From Candidatus Helarchaeota archaeon (GTDB taxonomy: Archaea > Asgardarchaeota > Lokiarchaeia > Helarchaeales > HEL-GB-A), in assembly GCA_013375455.1 (NCBI GenBank), contig JABXJT010000029.1, forward strand, positions 1 through 54,237: 54,237 nucleotides of DNA, read 5' to 3'. The translations under genes were made by a program, and so were the position numbers. The notes beneath the pieces are model-generated. The model saw only the letters and a list, made by a program, of their open reading frames with translations, had not been told where the DNA came from and did no database searches. This document shows, piece after piece, positions 27,350-35,665 of the stretch (positions within the stretch are counted from its first letter, which is position 1; each line of letters starts with the position of its first letter).

Positions 27350-28726
27350 TTGGATATTGATTTTACTTCCCTTTTCAAGCCAAAATCTATCGCATTTTTC
27401 GGTGCTAAGGAGAGCCGGGCTGGACTCATCCTCCCCTATAAAGAAATGAACTTTCCGGGAAAACTATTCTTACTATCTGATACTGAGGATGAGGTTTTTG
27501 GATTAAAATGTTGGAAGAGTGTTTTTGATTTTCCTGATGCTATCGATTTAGCAATAATTTCATTGAGAAATGAAGACGTTCCCCAAGCGATAAAGGATTG
27601 TCAAAAGAAGGGCGTAAAATTTGCTATAATCTTTACTGCTGGATTTGGTGAAAAAGACCGTCACGGAAAGGATCTTGAGGGCAAAATACTTCAAATAATT
27701 AAAGATGGGGGGCCCCGCATTATTGGTCCCAACTGTATGGGCGTGTATTGTCCCGAGGGACGGATAGGATTCGTCCCAGACTTCCCTACAGAAAGCGGCC
27801 CAGTAGCATTTTTAAGCCAATCTGGAGGTCTTGCCATTGAGTTCATATTCGATGGTATGCATCGGGGATTCAGATTCTCAAAAGTCGTTTCTATAGGAAA
27901 TAGTATCGATTTATCAATTTTGGACTTCCTTGCATATCTCGATTCAGACCCGCAGACTAAGGTAATTTGTATATACATCGAAGGAATTGGTAACGGGCAG
28001 AAATTGACCAAGATTTTAAAGAATATGAACAAACCCGTAGTATTTCTAAAAGGAGGAAAAACAGTAATAGGAAAAAGGGCGGTAAAATCTCATACAGGCG
28101 CTCTATCAGGAAACCTCAATATTTGGAATGCTATTTCCAATCAAACTAAAGCAATATTTGTCGAAAATCTCATGGAGTTACAGGATTGCGCGCTTTCCTT
28201 TACGTATTCGCAATTCATACCTCGCTCCAAGAAAGTTGCCTTAATAAACGCTTCAGGAGGCGGTTCCGTTTTAGAAACAGACGCATGTAGCACCGTTGTT
28301 GAACTGCCTCAATTCTCAACCCAGGTAAAAAAAGTGCTAAAGAAGTATTATCCTGCTTGGGTTACCCCCCAGAATCCCTTGGACCTCCCTGCAACGTATC
28401 GAAAACCACGCCTCATTGGAATATTTGAAGTTTTGGCCACCGCAGATATAGACCTCGTAATATTAACTATTCCAGCAAGAGTAGCAGATCCATATTGGGA
28501 TAAAATTCGGGAGAATAATGTACAACTTTATTTAAATAATGTAATAAAGGGCGGAAATATATTAAAAGCGCATAAGAAATTATTTTTCATTTCAATCCCT
28601 CCCTCCTATTTCTATAAAGAGCGCGAAATGTTAAGAAATGCGTTTCTACAGGAGGGATTTCCCGTCTTTGATTCGGCCTATAACGCTGCTAAAGCATTTC
28701 TAAAATTATATGATTTTTATAAATAA
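27350..28726 (+). CDS. NDP-forming acyl-CoA synthetase alpha-chain-like protein (copy 2)
   Basis: A 458-residue ACD-alpha-type protein: the CoA-binding domain starts at SIAFFGAKESRAG, followed by RIIGPNCMGVYCP near 125, VAFLSQSGGLA near 153 and the His-containing KSHTGALSG near 247. All family signatures are intact, unlike copy 1. The start is a TTG at 27350, with GAGATGAT about 9 bases before it. It probably forms a complex with an ATP-grasp beta chain encoded elsewhere. It lies 46 bases after the sirtuin and 64 bases before a class III CoA-transferase, so an acyl-CoA metabolic operon is likely. Confidence 0.88.
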   Translation: MDIDFTSLFKPKSIAFFGAKESRAGLILPYKEMNFPGKLFLLSDTEDEVFGLKCWKSVFDFPDAIDLAIISLRNEDVPQAIKDCQKKGVKFAIIFTAGFGEKDRHGKDLEGKILQIIKDGGPRIIGPNCMGVYCPEGRIGFVPDFPTESGPVAFLSQSGGLAIEFIFDGMHRGFRFSKVVSIGNSIDLSILDFLAYLDSDPQTKVICIYIEGIGNGQKLTKILKNMNKPVVFLKGGKTVIGKRAVKSHTGALSGNLNIWNAISNQTKAIFVENLMELQDCALSFTYSQFIPRSKKVALINASGGGSVLETDACSTVVELPQFSTQVKKVLKKYYPAWVTPQNPLDLPATYRKPRLIGIFEVLATADIDLVILTIPARVADPYWDKIRENNVQLYLNNVIKGGNILKAHKKLFFISIPPSYFYKEREMLRNAFLQEGFPVFDSAYNAAKAFLKLYDFYK

Positions 28727-28790
28727 GAATGAATAAGAGAATTATAAAACTAAGTTTCTTTCAAGAAATTATGAGTGTTAGGGGAAAAAA

Positions 28791-29948
28791 ATGCAACAAG
28801 TGTTAGAGGATATTAGGGTATTGGACCTATCTCAGTATTTCTCGGGTCCCTGGGGATCTCAGCTGCTTGCGGATATGGGTGCGGAAATTATTAAAATCGA
28901 AATGCCAGGTTTCGGTGAGACTCTTCGGTTGGCGACCATGTTCCGACCAGATTTAGAACCAATTTTAACCTATGTCAACAGAAACAAGAAATCAATAACG
29001 TTGGATATTAAAAAACCTAAAGCACAGGATATTTTTAAAGAATTGGTCAAAAAATCGGACGTGGTTTTAGAGAATTTCACTCCTGAAGTTATGCCGAAAT
29101 TAGGACTGGGGTATGAGGACTTGAAAAAGTTCAATCCTGGATTGATCTATGCAGCAATAACGGGATTCGGACAAACTGGACCATATCGAGGCAAACCCGC
29201 CTTTGACATCATTGCACAGGCAACGAGCGGAATTTTAGACGTGTATGAAATTTATGATCATCCTCCAAGGGTACCTTTTTCTGATATGAATGCCGGCGCA
29301 TATATAGTAATAGGTATTTTAACCGCGCTCCGTTATCGAGATAAAACTGGAAAGGGCCAATTTATCGACCTATCAATGCAGGATATGATGTTCGCTTATA
29401 ATGTCCGAGCACACGTTAGCAGTTATTACAAATATGAACGAGATTATCCCACCTATAACTGTTTTCAAGTAAAAGATGGATCAATTGCTATGGTGGTAGC
29501 GACAGAAAGGCAATTTCGAAATTTTTGCAAAGCAATGGGCAGGCACGATATGCTCCACGATCGTCGGTTTAAGAATACGAAGAAACGCAGGGATAACGTG
29601 GATGTCTTGGATCCAATTATTCGTAATTGGGTCAAAACTAAGACCGTAGATGAACTATTAGAAATTCTAGAGAAAGCCCACATCCCTGTAGGGCGAATAA
29701 TCACCTATGAAAAAGCCCATGAACATCCACAAATCCAAGCGAGAGATATGGTTTATGATAAATTCGACTTTCCAAAAATAGAAGGGAAGCCAAGATTCCC
29801 CAATATCTTCCTAAGGTTATCTGAATCTCCTGGTTCTATTAGAACAAAGGCACCTGAATTAGGTCAGCACACTGAGGAGGTGCTGTCTAAATTATTAGGC
29901 TATTCCGAAGAAGAAATATATCGTTTCAGAAAGGAAGGTGTTATTTAA
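28791..29948 (+). CDS. Class III (CaiB/BaiF/FRC) CoA-transferase, copy 1
   Basis: A 385-residue family III CoA-transferase, the normal length. It opens with VLEDIRVLDLSQYFSGPWG and continues with KSITLDIKKPKAQDIF near 65 and PEVMPKLGLGYEDL near 98. The catalytic Asp is in PFSDMNAGAY near 167. GKGQFIDLSMQDMM near 188 is characteristic. The enzyme moves CoA between two acids through an aspartyl-CoA intermediate. A paralog at 35666 has the same start and layout. Each copy sits next to a tandem nitroreductase gene, which suggests shared chemistry on a CoA-linked compound. The substrate cannot be read from sequence. Confidence 0.93.
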   Translation: MQQVLEDIRVLDLSQYFSGPWGSQLLADMGAEIIKIEMPGFGETLRLATMFRPDLEPILTYVNRNKKSITLDIKKPKAQDIFKELVKKSDVVLENFTPEVMPKLGLGYEDLKKFNPGLIYAAITGFGQTGPYRGKPAFDIIAQATSGILDVYEIYDHPPRVPFSDMNAGAYIVIGILTALRYRDKTGKGQFIDLSMQDMMFAYNVRAHVSSYYKYERDYPTYNCFQVKDGSIAMVVATERQFRNFCKAMGRHDMLHDRRFKNTKKRRDNVDVLDPIIRNWVKTKTVDELLEILEKAHIPVGRIITYEKAHEHPQIQARDMVYDKFDFPKIEGKPRFPNIFLRLSESPGSIRTKAPELGQHTEEVLSKLLGYSEEEIYRFRKEGVI

Positions 29949-30040
29949 TCATCAGTTTTATCCAGCTAAAACTTAAAAGTTAGTTTTGTAATACGATTTC
30001 ATGATTTTATAAAAATAAATCAATTGAGAAAGGGACGAAA

Positions 30041-30463
30041 ATGGGAAAAATTCGAGAAGTAGTAGAGATAATCGCAGCAGAATCTCCAAAATCGGAAAAA
30101 ATCAAAGATTCAGTCAAAAGTTGGATTTCAACCTATGATGGAAAGGTGATTGGCTTTAGAATTAATGGTAGTATAGAATCATCCACATGGGAAGAGCGCT
30201 TTCACCTAATTATTCATTTTAAAAATGGAGACTTAATTACAAAAGTACGTGAGGGGGATTATCCTTCTCCTGAAGTTATTTTTATAATTACAAGGGAAGA
30301 AGATGGCCTCGAAATATTCAAAAATCCAAAGGGTTTAATGAAACTAATTCGAGCGGGAAAACTGTGGGTGATGGCAAATTTGAATGAGGGACTAAAATTC
30401 TTATCCAGTGTCGTAGCACGGGACCCTGAGTTATTTAAAAAGATAAATGAAAAAGTAGCTTAA
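30041..30463 (+). CDS. SCP2-like lipid-binding-fold protein (module A)
   Basis: A 140-residue protein resembling an SCP-2 sterol-transfer domain. The pattern is a helix, then WISTYDGKVIGFRI near 27-40, strands with HLIIHFKNGDLI, then a strand-helix region and a final amphipathic helix. The shorter paralog at 38573 repeats this as WLKTYYGKIIGYNI. SCP2 folds hold lipids or acyl-CoA in a hydrophobic tunnel. Its ATG follows an AAGGGACG Shine-Dalgarno, and the tandem nitroreductase starts 19 bases downstream, so it is the first gene of that operon or of a subunit of it. The family call rests on pattern and context and is moderate. Confidence 0.65.
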   Translation: MGKIREVVEIIAAESPKSEKIKDSVKSWISTYDGKVIGFRINGSIESSTWEERFHLIIHFKNGDLITKVREGDYPSPEVIFIITREEDGLEIFKNPKGLMKLIRAGKLWVMANLNEGLKFLSSVVARDPELFKKINEKVA

Positions 30464-30482
30464 TTTTAGGAAAGTAAAACAT

Positions 30483-31952
30483 ATGAAAATAAATGACGCC
30501 TTAATGTTAAGGGCCTCAGTCAAATCCTTCAAGCCAGAACGTGAAGTTGCCCCTGATGTAATGGAAGCCATTTATGACGCAGCGAGATGGGCGCCTTCTC
30601 CTGAAAACGTTCAACATGTTCGGTTTATAATAATTAAAGATGAGCAAATCAAATCATGGATCGCTCAAATGTCTAGAGAAATTCGGGAACATGGCAGAAC
30701 ACGAGTACCTGCGCCGTTATTAAACGAACGGCTAAAAATGGTACCCCCAGAAATCCGACCTTTATATATGGAGAAAATGACCAATTCTGAAGCTGCAGGA
30801 GATATCATTGAAACGTGTGACACACTTGTTCTAGCCATCGGAAATGGAAATTGGTATGATACTCCATATTTGGTTGCTCCTCCAGAATTTGGGGGAATTG
30901 TTTGTGCCACAGCTATACAGAATATGTGGACATCTGCAGTGGGGAATAATATAGGGATGTCTTTGGTGACTCAACCGTTCGCTTCAGAACGCAATGCGAT
31001 GCTCATAAAAGACCGATTGGGAATTCCTCATGATTGGGAACTCTTTGCGGGACTATGCTTTGGGGTTGCAGAGAAAAGAAATCGGCTATATCCCACCGCA
31101 CGTGCTCCAAAGATACCATTAGAACGGCTTGTTTTTGATGGATATTGGGGGCGGCAATATAAACGAATGGCATTTAAAGACGATTTAGATGAGAAGGACT
31201 ATATGCCTCCTGATTACAATTTTAGCATGGATGTATTTGATTCTATTTATCTAAGACGCTCAATTAGAACATTCAAAGAAAAACATGATGTCTATGAGCA
31301 AGATGGAGGCGGAAAAATCCCTGAATGGAAAATAGAAGCATTATTAGAAGCTGCACGAAATACTGCCTCAATGTTTAATGCTCAAAACTTCCGTTTCGTT
31401 CTCTTAAGGGAACCACGTGACCATTACATTAAAGAAAAACTTGGACACGCTGCGTTAGAAATGTCAAAATACGTATTTGGGATGGTTCCTTGGAACCAGG
31501 TTGCAGATAGGTTATGGTACATACCTAAACATACTTATCCTGGAATAATGGAATACATGGCCGATGGGAGCCTGATGTATTATCCCACCAGGGCTAATGC
31601 AATCATAATACCATGCGTCCAACCAGCTTATAATGGCGAACCGATTGGGAGAATGGGTGGGACGAATCTGGCTTCAATATTTGTTTCTATGGCAATACAG
31701 AACATGTGGAATTTATGTCCAGTACTTGGATTGGGAATAGGGTTTAATGCACTAACTTCATCGGATATTCGTCGTAGACAGTTATGGATGGAAGAATTGG
31801 GTATACCTGGTTCTTGGATGATGCCAGCCTGTCTTGGGATCGGGATCCCTGCAACACCTAGAAATGCATCACCACCCCGATTTCCAGTAAGTTCCTTGTT
31901 TTTTAATGAATATTGGGGCAAACCCTATAAACGGATAGCTTTCCGTGATTAA
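30483..31952 (+). CDS. Tandem-domain nitroreductase-like flavoprotein (copy 1, module A)
   Basis: A 489-residue fusion of two FMN-dependent nitroreductase domains. Domain 1 (about 1-235) has the usual N-terminal site degenerate as LRASVKSF, then AARWAPSPENVQHVRF. Domain 2 (about 245-489) keeps LRRSIRTF and AARNTASMFNAQNFRF. Each ends in a copy of a WGxxY-type tail (GYWGRQYKRMAF and EYWGKPYKRIAF). Ordinary nitroreductases are homodimers with FMN at the interface; a fusion yields a built-in dimer, so perhaps only one site is active. Anaerobic flavoenzymes of this class reduce nitro groups, quinones or enoates. It is followed by two RHH-like genes. The substrate is unknown. Confidence 0.88.
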   Translation: MKINDALMLRASVKSFKPEREVAPDVMEAIYDAARWAPSPENVQHVRFIIIKDEQIKSWIAQMSREIREHGRTRVPAPLLNERLKMVPPEIRPLYMEKMTNSEAAGDIIETCDTLVLAIGNGNWYDTPYLVAPPEFGGIVCATAIQNMWTSAVGNNIGMSLVTQPFASERNAMLIKDRLGIPHDWELFAGLCFGVAEKRNRLYPTARAPKIPLERLVFDGYWGRQYKRMAFKDDLDEKDYMPPDYNFSMDVFDSIYLRRSIRTFKEKHDVYEQDGGGKIPEWKIEALLEAARNTASMFNAQNFRFVLLREPRDHYIKEKLGHAALEMSKYVFGMVPWNQVADRLWYIPKHTYPGIMEYMADGSLMYYPTRANAIIIPCVQPAYNGEPIGRMGGTNLASIFVSMAIQNMWNLCPVLGLGIGFNALTSSDIRRRQLWMEELGIPGSWMMPACLGIGIPATPRNASPPRFPVSSLFFNEYWGKPYKRIAFRD

Positions 31953-31994
31953 ATTTAATTAAATAATGAAAAATATGAAAGGAGTGTTAAAAAA

Positions 31995-32264
31995 TTGTCA
32001 GATAAACCATCTGAATTCTTTACAGAAGAGAGGAATAAAAAAATTGATATTTCCGTATCTGAAGCAACCTTGAAACAATTGGAAAAGTGGTCAGAAAAAG
32101 CAGAACTTTCTATTGAAACACTTTGCGGTGTCATTATATCAAATTGGGCAAAAGGAACTGGAGGTGTCTTCACAGGCAGCTGGCGACAGGGCAAAAGGGT
32201 AGTTCTTGATTGGCCATTGGATGGACATTTTGTTATTTTAAAAGTTCCTGAAGGAGTAAAATAG
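31995..32264 (+). CDS. RHH-like small protein with C-terminal DWPL motif (module A)
   Basis: An 89-residue protein with a strand (KIDISV) and two helices (ATLKQLEKWSEKAE, SIETLCGVIISNWAKG) in ribbon-helix-helix order at about residues 15-54. A beta tail ends in VVLDWPLDGHFVILK. The 70-residue paralog at 39216 has the same order and IIDWPL. RHH proteins dimerise and bind DNA with the strand, often as repressors. It starts at a TTG with GGAG 10 bases upstream, 42 bases after the nitroreductase. The RHH fold is inferred from pattern. Confidence 0.65.
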   Translation: MSDKPSEFFTEERNKKIDISVSEATLKQLEKWSEKAELSIETLCGVIISNWAKGTGGVFTGSWRQGKRVVLDWPLDGHFVILKVPEGVK

Positions 32265-32277
32265 AGGGTGATAAGTT

Positions 32278-32523
32278 ATGGCAGAATTCTTAGGCAAACC
32301 ACGGATAAAAAAAGAGGATATTTCTGAATACATGCAAGCACAGAAGACAATAGTGGAATATTTTCTCAATGAAATGAAACCACGAATGCATTTCGTTATG
32401 GAATATGAGACGTTCGAAAAATTAGAAAAGGCTATTACAAAAAAATTTGGGTTCTTCAGTGCAGAAAATGTACAAAAAGCAGGCAGAGAAGCACTAAAAG
32501 AATGGATTGAAAAGAATCTATAA
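32278..32523 (+). CDS. RHH-like small protein with N-terminal FLGKP motif (module A)
   Basis: An 81-residue protein beginning MAEFLGKPRIKKEDIS, then a basic N-terminal helix, a strand MHFVMEY near 40, and two helices (ETFEKLEKAITKKFG and NVQKAGREALKEWIEK). This strand-helix-helix end matches ribbon-helix-helix proteins. Its paralog at 38933 begins MSEFLGKPKRTDEDLY and ends in the same way. It lies 13 bases after the DWPL-type gene, so the two are co-translated. Both being RHH-like raises the possibility of a heterodimer that binds the module's own promoter. Function is inference. Confidence 0.65.
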   Translation: MAEFLGKPRIKKEDISEYMQAQKTIVEYFLNEMKPRMHFVMEYETFEKLEKAITKKFGFFSAENVQKAGREALKEWIEKNL

Positions 32524-32553
32524 TTTTTTCACTTTTTGAATTCAATTAATAAC

Positions 32554-32670
32554 ATGGTTTTTAGTATGGTACGAAAAGAAAAAGGGCAATGGTCCGATTG
32601 GGAAGAATTAGACCCAGAGGATGTAGAAGATTTAGTAGAATGGTTTGATTTATCAGAAGTAGATCGTTGA
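32554..32670 (+). CDS. Short acidic Trp-containing protein (module A)
   Basis: A 38-residue ORF that is strongly acidic, with three Trp. It contains WSDWEELDPEDVEDLVEWFD and ends LSEVDR. It shows clear resemblance to the minus-strand 35-residue ORF at 33988, which ends in FWDDLKEWIDFFEIDL, and both follow a tandem nitroreductase. That coincidence supports a real gene. No Shine-Dalgarno is evident; a second ATG at 32566 is possible. Role unknown; it could bind the basic RHH-like partners. Confidence 0.5.
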   Translation: MVFSMVRKEKGQWSDWEELDPEDVEDLVEWFDLSEVDR

Positions 32671-32735
32671 TTCATCTCAATTATTATTCCCAGTACTCAT
32701 CAAAAGGAATTAAAATAAAATTTTAAGTGATTTAA

Positions 32736-33980
32736 ATGTATTTCAATGAATTTTCGAATTTTTTTAAATTAACTAGTAAAACTAGCCATCGTATTTCAAG
32801 TTGGGATAAAAAAGGAGGGAATTACGATTTTATTCATATTGGAAGCAAAAAAACTAAAGTTTTAGCCGATATAGAAGGGCCTGGTATAATTAAACATATA
32901 TATTTTACTACAATTCTTCAAAATCCATTAGATTTTAGATATGCGATAATAAGAATGTATTGGGATTACGAAGAAAATCCAAGCGTAGAAGTCCCCATAG
33001 GAGATTTCTTTGGAGTAAGTAACTGTAGGGTACGCTTAATAAATTCGGTAATTATCACTATCAATAGAGGTGTTTTAGGAAGTTATGGATTTAATATTTA
33101 TTTTCCTATGCCATTTTCAAAACACGCGAAAATTGAAATAGAAAATCAAGGTCCTTCAACGCTAGGTGGTGTTACTTCTGCTTTGTGGTATCATATAGAT
33201 TACGAAAAATTAAACGAGCCGTTACCAAATGATACAGGGTATTTTCATGCTTATTGGAATAGAGAGAAATTGACAAAAATTTCTAAAAAAATACCAGAAA
33301 AGAAAAAAAATATACAACTATGGAGTGGCAAGAATTTAACTGGTGAGGATAATTATGTTATTTTAGACACTGAGGGTGATGGTCAACTAGCAGGGTTGCT
33401 ATTAAACATAGATAATATAGTTGGAGGTTGGTATGGAGAAGGTGATGATATGATTTTTATTGATGATGATATATGGCCACCCACCATTCACGGTACAGGT
33501 ACTGAAGAAATTTTTGGGGGCGGCGCTAGCCCAAAACATGAATATTCTGGCCCCTATACAGGATTTCATCTCATTGAAAATTATAATTATTCAGGCAATA
33601 ATGGAATGTATCGATGGTTCGTCAATGATCCTATAAGGTTTAGAAAAAGGGTTAAATGGACAATAGAACATGGACATGCAAATAATTTTGAAAATGATTA
33701 TTCTAGCGTAGCTTATTGGTATCAAAAAGAACCACACAAAAAATTTCTGCCATTACCCACAGTTAAAGAAAGAATTCCTAGATTACCTCAGAATTACGAA
33801 GAAATTTGGTCTGATTGTATTCTCACTGCAACTAAAATGCTTAGAAACTATAGGAAATCTGAAAATAAACGTTCACTTGATACCTTATATCAGGATGCAA
33901 TGCATGATTTTATGCAAGGAAAATATCAAATTGCCTATAATAATTTTAAGAAAGTAAGATTGATGCTTAAAGGTAAGTGA
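32736..33980 (+). CDS. DUF2961/GH172-like protein
   Basis: A 414-residue protein of the DUF2961 family, part of which is glycoside hydrolase family 172. Key features are GPGIIKHIYFT near 48, IRMYWDYEENPSVEVPIGDFFG near 70-92, GSYGFNIYFPMPF near 110 and GTGTEEIFGGGASP near 256, the characteristic Gly-rich motif. It has no signal peptide, so a cytoplasmic location is more likely than the usual secreted one. The C-terminal 45 residues look like a TPR-type helix pair. It starts at ATG 65 bases after the acidic ORF and ends before the convergent acidic ORF. Codon usage looks more AT-rich than its neighbours, hinting at separate origin. Confidence 0.8.
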   Translation: MYFNEFSNFFKLTSKTSHRISSWDKKGGNYDFIHIGSKKTKVLADIEGPGIIKHIYFTTILQNPLDFRYAIIRMYWDYEENPSVEVPIGDFFGVSNCRVRLINSVIITINRGVLGSYGFNIYFPMPFSKHAKIEIENQGPSTLGGVTSALWYHIDYEKLNEPLPNDTGYFHAYWNREKLTKISKKIPEKKKNIQLWSGKNLTGEDNYVILDTEGDGQLAGLLLNIDNIVGGWYGEGDDMIFIDDDIWPPTIHGTGTEEIFGGGASPKHEYSGPYTGFHLIENYNYSGNNGMYRWFVNDPIRFRKRVKWTIEHGHANNFENDYSSVAYWYQKEPHKKFLPLPTVKERIPRLPQNYEEIWSDCILTATKMLRNYRKSENKRSLDTLYQDAMHDFMQGKYQIAYNNFKKVRLMLKGK

Positions 33981-33987
33981 CTTTATT

Positions 33988-34095
33988 TTACAAATCTATT
34001 TCAAAAAAATCTATCCATTCTTTTAAATCGTCCCAAAATTCGGCTGGATAATCATTTTCGGATTTCTTTTCTTCGTTATTTTCTGACTTTTTCAC
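33988..34095 (-). CDS. Short acidic Trp-containing protein (module C)
   Basis: A 35-residue minus-strand ORF from a GTG at 34095 (AAGGTG about 10 bases upstream) to TAA at 33988. The first half is Lys/Glu/Ser-rich, and the end reads FWDDLKEWIDFFEIDL. It resembles the acidic ORF at 32554, which also ends in an acidic W-containing helix. It lies 35 bases after the tandem nitroreductase copy 2 on the same strand, so an operon is likely. Function unknown. Confidence 0.5.
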   Translation of the reverse strand: MKKSENNEEKKSENDYPAEFWDDLKEWIDFFEIDL

Positions 34096-34130
34096 GAATG
34101 AATACACCTTTCTTGAGTATTTTTAATTGG

Positions 34131-35573
34131 TTATTTTTCGAAACCAATCCGGTGATACCTACGCCCCCAATATTCATTAAAGATCATAGAGCCTAATGGA
34201 AATCGCGAAGGAGATGCGGCTCGTAGAGTGGCAGGAATTCCAACATTCAACGTTGTTAATACCTCCCAAGAACGGGGAATTCCCACTGCATCACAAATAA
34301 CTTGTTGTTTCCTGATATCAGTTGTAGGTAGTGCATTGTAACCTAAACCCAAACCTAATGCAGGACATGAATTCCAGATATTCATTATAGCGAAAGAAAT
34401 ACTCAAACCACCAACAACTTCACTCGAAAAGGTATGAGCTGCAGATGTCCATCTAAAATTGACTGCAGGTAATATAGTTACTGACGCCCTTTCAGGATAT
34501 CGCATCAATGAGCCATCTGCCATATATTCCATTATTCCAGGATGCACTCCTTTCCTAATATAATAAAGGCGATCACTCACCATTTCATAAGGCACAACTC
34601 CAAAGACAAAAACGGCGTGTTCTTGGGCAGCATCGGCTATTAACTCCTTTATTTCCTGATCTCGGACGACCACGAAGCGCCAGGGCTGCGTATTTCCCGG
34701 CGATGCGGCCATTCTTGCAGAATTCAGCAGCATTTCAATCTTCCAATCAGGGATCTTTAAAGGTTTCCCATCCTTATCCATTTTAAAATGCCGAATACTC
34801 CTCCTCATATAAATTGCATCAAACGTATCTAAGTAAGAAGTGTAATAAGATGCCTTAGCTGCGGCTTGCACTGCTTTCTGACTGGTCGGATTATTTCTAA
34901 AACCAACCCTTTTCCATGGCCGCCCCCAATAATTATCAAACGCGATGGATTCTAAGGGAAATTTTGGGGCTTTCATTACAGGGTGCTTGGGCATCCCTAT
35001 TGCTAGAGCCCCCATTAAAGACCAATCCGTAGGGACACCTAGTAAGTCATGAATTTCCATTCGTCGTCTTTGGTCCTCGAAAGCTGATATGAGAAAACTT
35101 ACCCCTATTCCTAAGGCAGTAGCCGCCGTCCATAGGTTAGCAACCGCTAAAGAAGTTACTCGAACTCCAAAAGCTTCAGGTGCAACAAAATATGTCACAT
35201 CATACCAGCGTCCATTAATGCAAGGAATGAGAAGATACTCCGCATTTTTGATGTAATCTGTTCTATGCGGATCACTAAATTGTTCAAGAAGGGGGGCTCT
35301 TGCATTTTCTGGTAAACCCCAGAAATAGTTGATGACACTTTCTACTGGCGTTTTTTGAAGATTGCTTATATTAACCTCCCAAGCCATATCAGCAATTAAA
35401 TCTTTAATTTTTTGATCTTTCACGATGATCCACCGATGATGTTGAACGTTTTCAGGTGATGGTGTCCATCGCGTAGCATCAAGTATCTTTTCAACGTACG
35501 CAGGAGGGATTTTCTTTTTTGGGTGAAATTCCCTTGTAGCAGTTCGTAAGGCTATCGCATCAAATATATCCAC
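34131..35573 (-). CDS. Tandem-domain nitroreductase-like flavoprotein (copy 2)
   Basis: A 480-residue double nitroreductase. Domain 1 has LRTATREF near 7 and ATRWTPSPENVQHHRW; domain 2, from about 245, has MRRSIRHF and ARMAASPGNTQPWRF, the form closest to canonical FMN-binding nitroreductases. Both domains end in the conserved tail (NYWGRPWKRVGF and EYWGRRYHRIGF). As in copy 1, domain 1 has lost the canonical RRS motif (RTA here), so domain 2 is the better candidate for full activity. The start is a GTG at 35573 behind GGAAGGATT. It diverges from CoA-transferase copy 2 by about 90 bases, with a shared promoter region. A short acidic ORF follows. Confidence 0.88.
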   Translation of the reverse strand: MDIFDAIALRTATREFHPKKKIPPAYVEKILDATRWTPSPENVQHHRWIIVKDQKIKDLIADMAWEVNISNLQKTPVESVINYFWGLPENARAPLLEQFSDPHRTDYIKNAEYLLIPCINGRWYDVTYFVAPEAFGVRVTSLAVANLWTAATALGIGVSFLISAFEDQRRRMEIHDLLGVPTDWSLMGALAIGMPKHPVMKAPKFPLESIAFDNYWGRPWKRVGFRNNPTSQKAVQAAAKASYYTSYLDTFDAIYMRRSIRHFKMDKDGKPLKIPDWKIEMLLNSARMAASPGNTQPWRFVVVRDQEIKELIADAAQEHAVFVFGVVPYEMVSDRLYYIRKGVHPGIMEYMADGSLMRYPERASVTILPAVNFRWTSAAHTFSSEVVGGLSISFAIMNIWNSCPALGLGLGYNALPTTDIRKQQVICDAVGIPRSWEVLTTLNVGIPATLRAASPSRFPLGSMIFNEYWGRRYHRIGFEK

Positions 35574-35665
35574 GAGTTGTAATCCTTCCTCTTTACATCT
35601 TTCAATATAGTTATAAATTACATTATTTAATTAACTATTAAAATACTATGGGGAAGTTTCTCATA

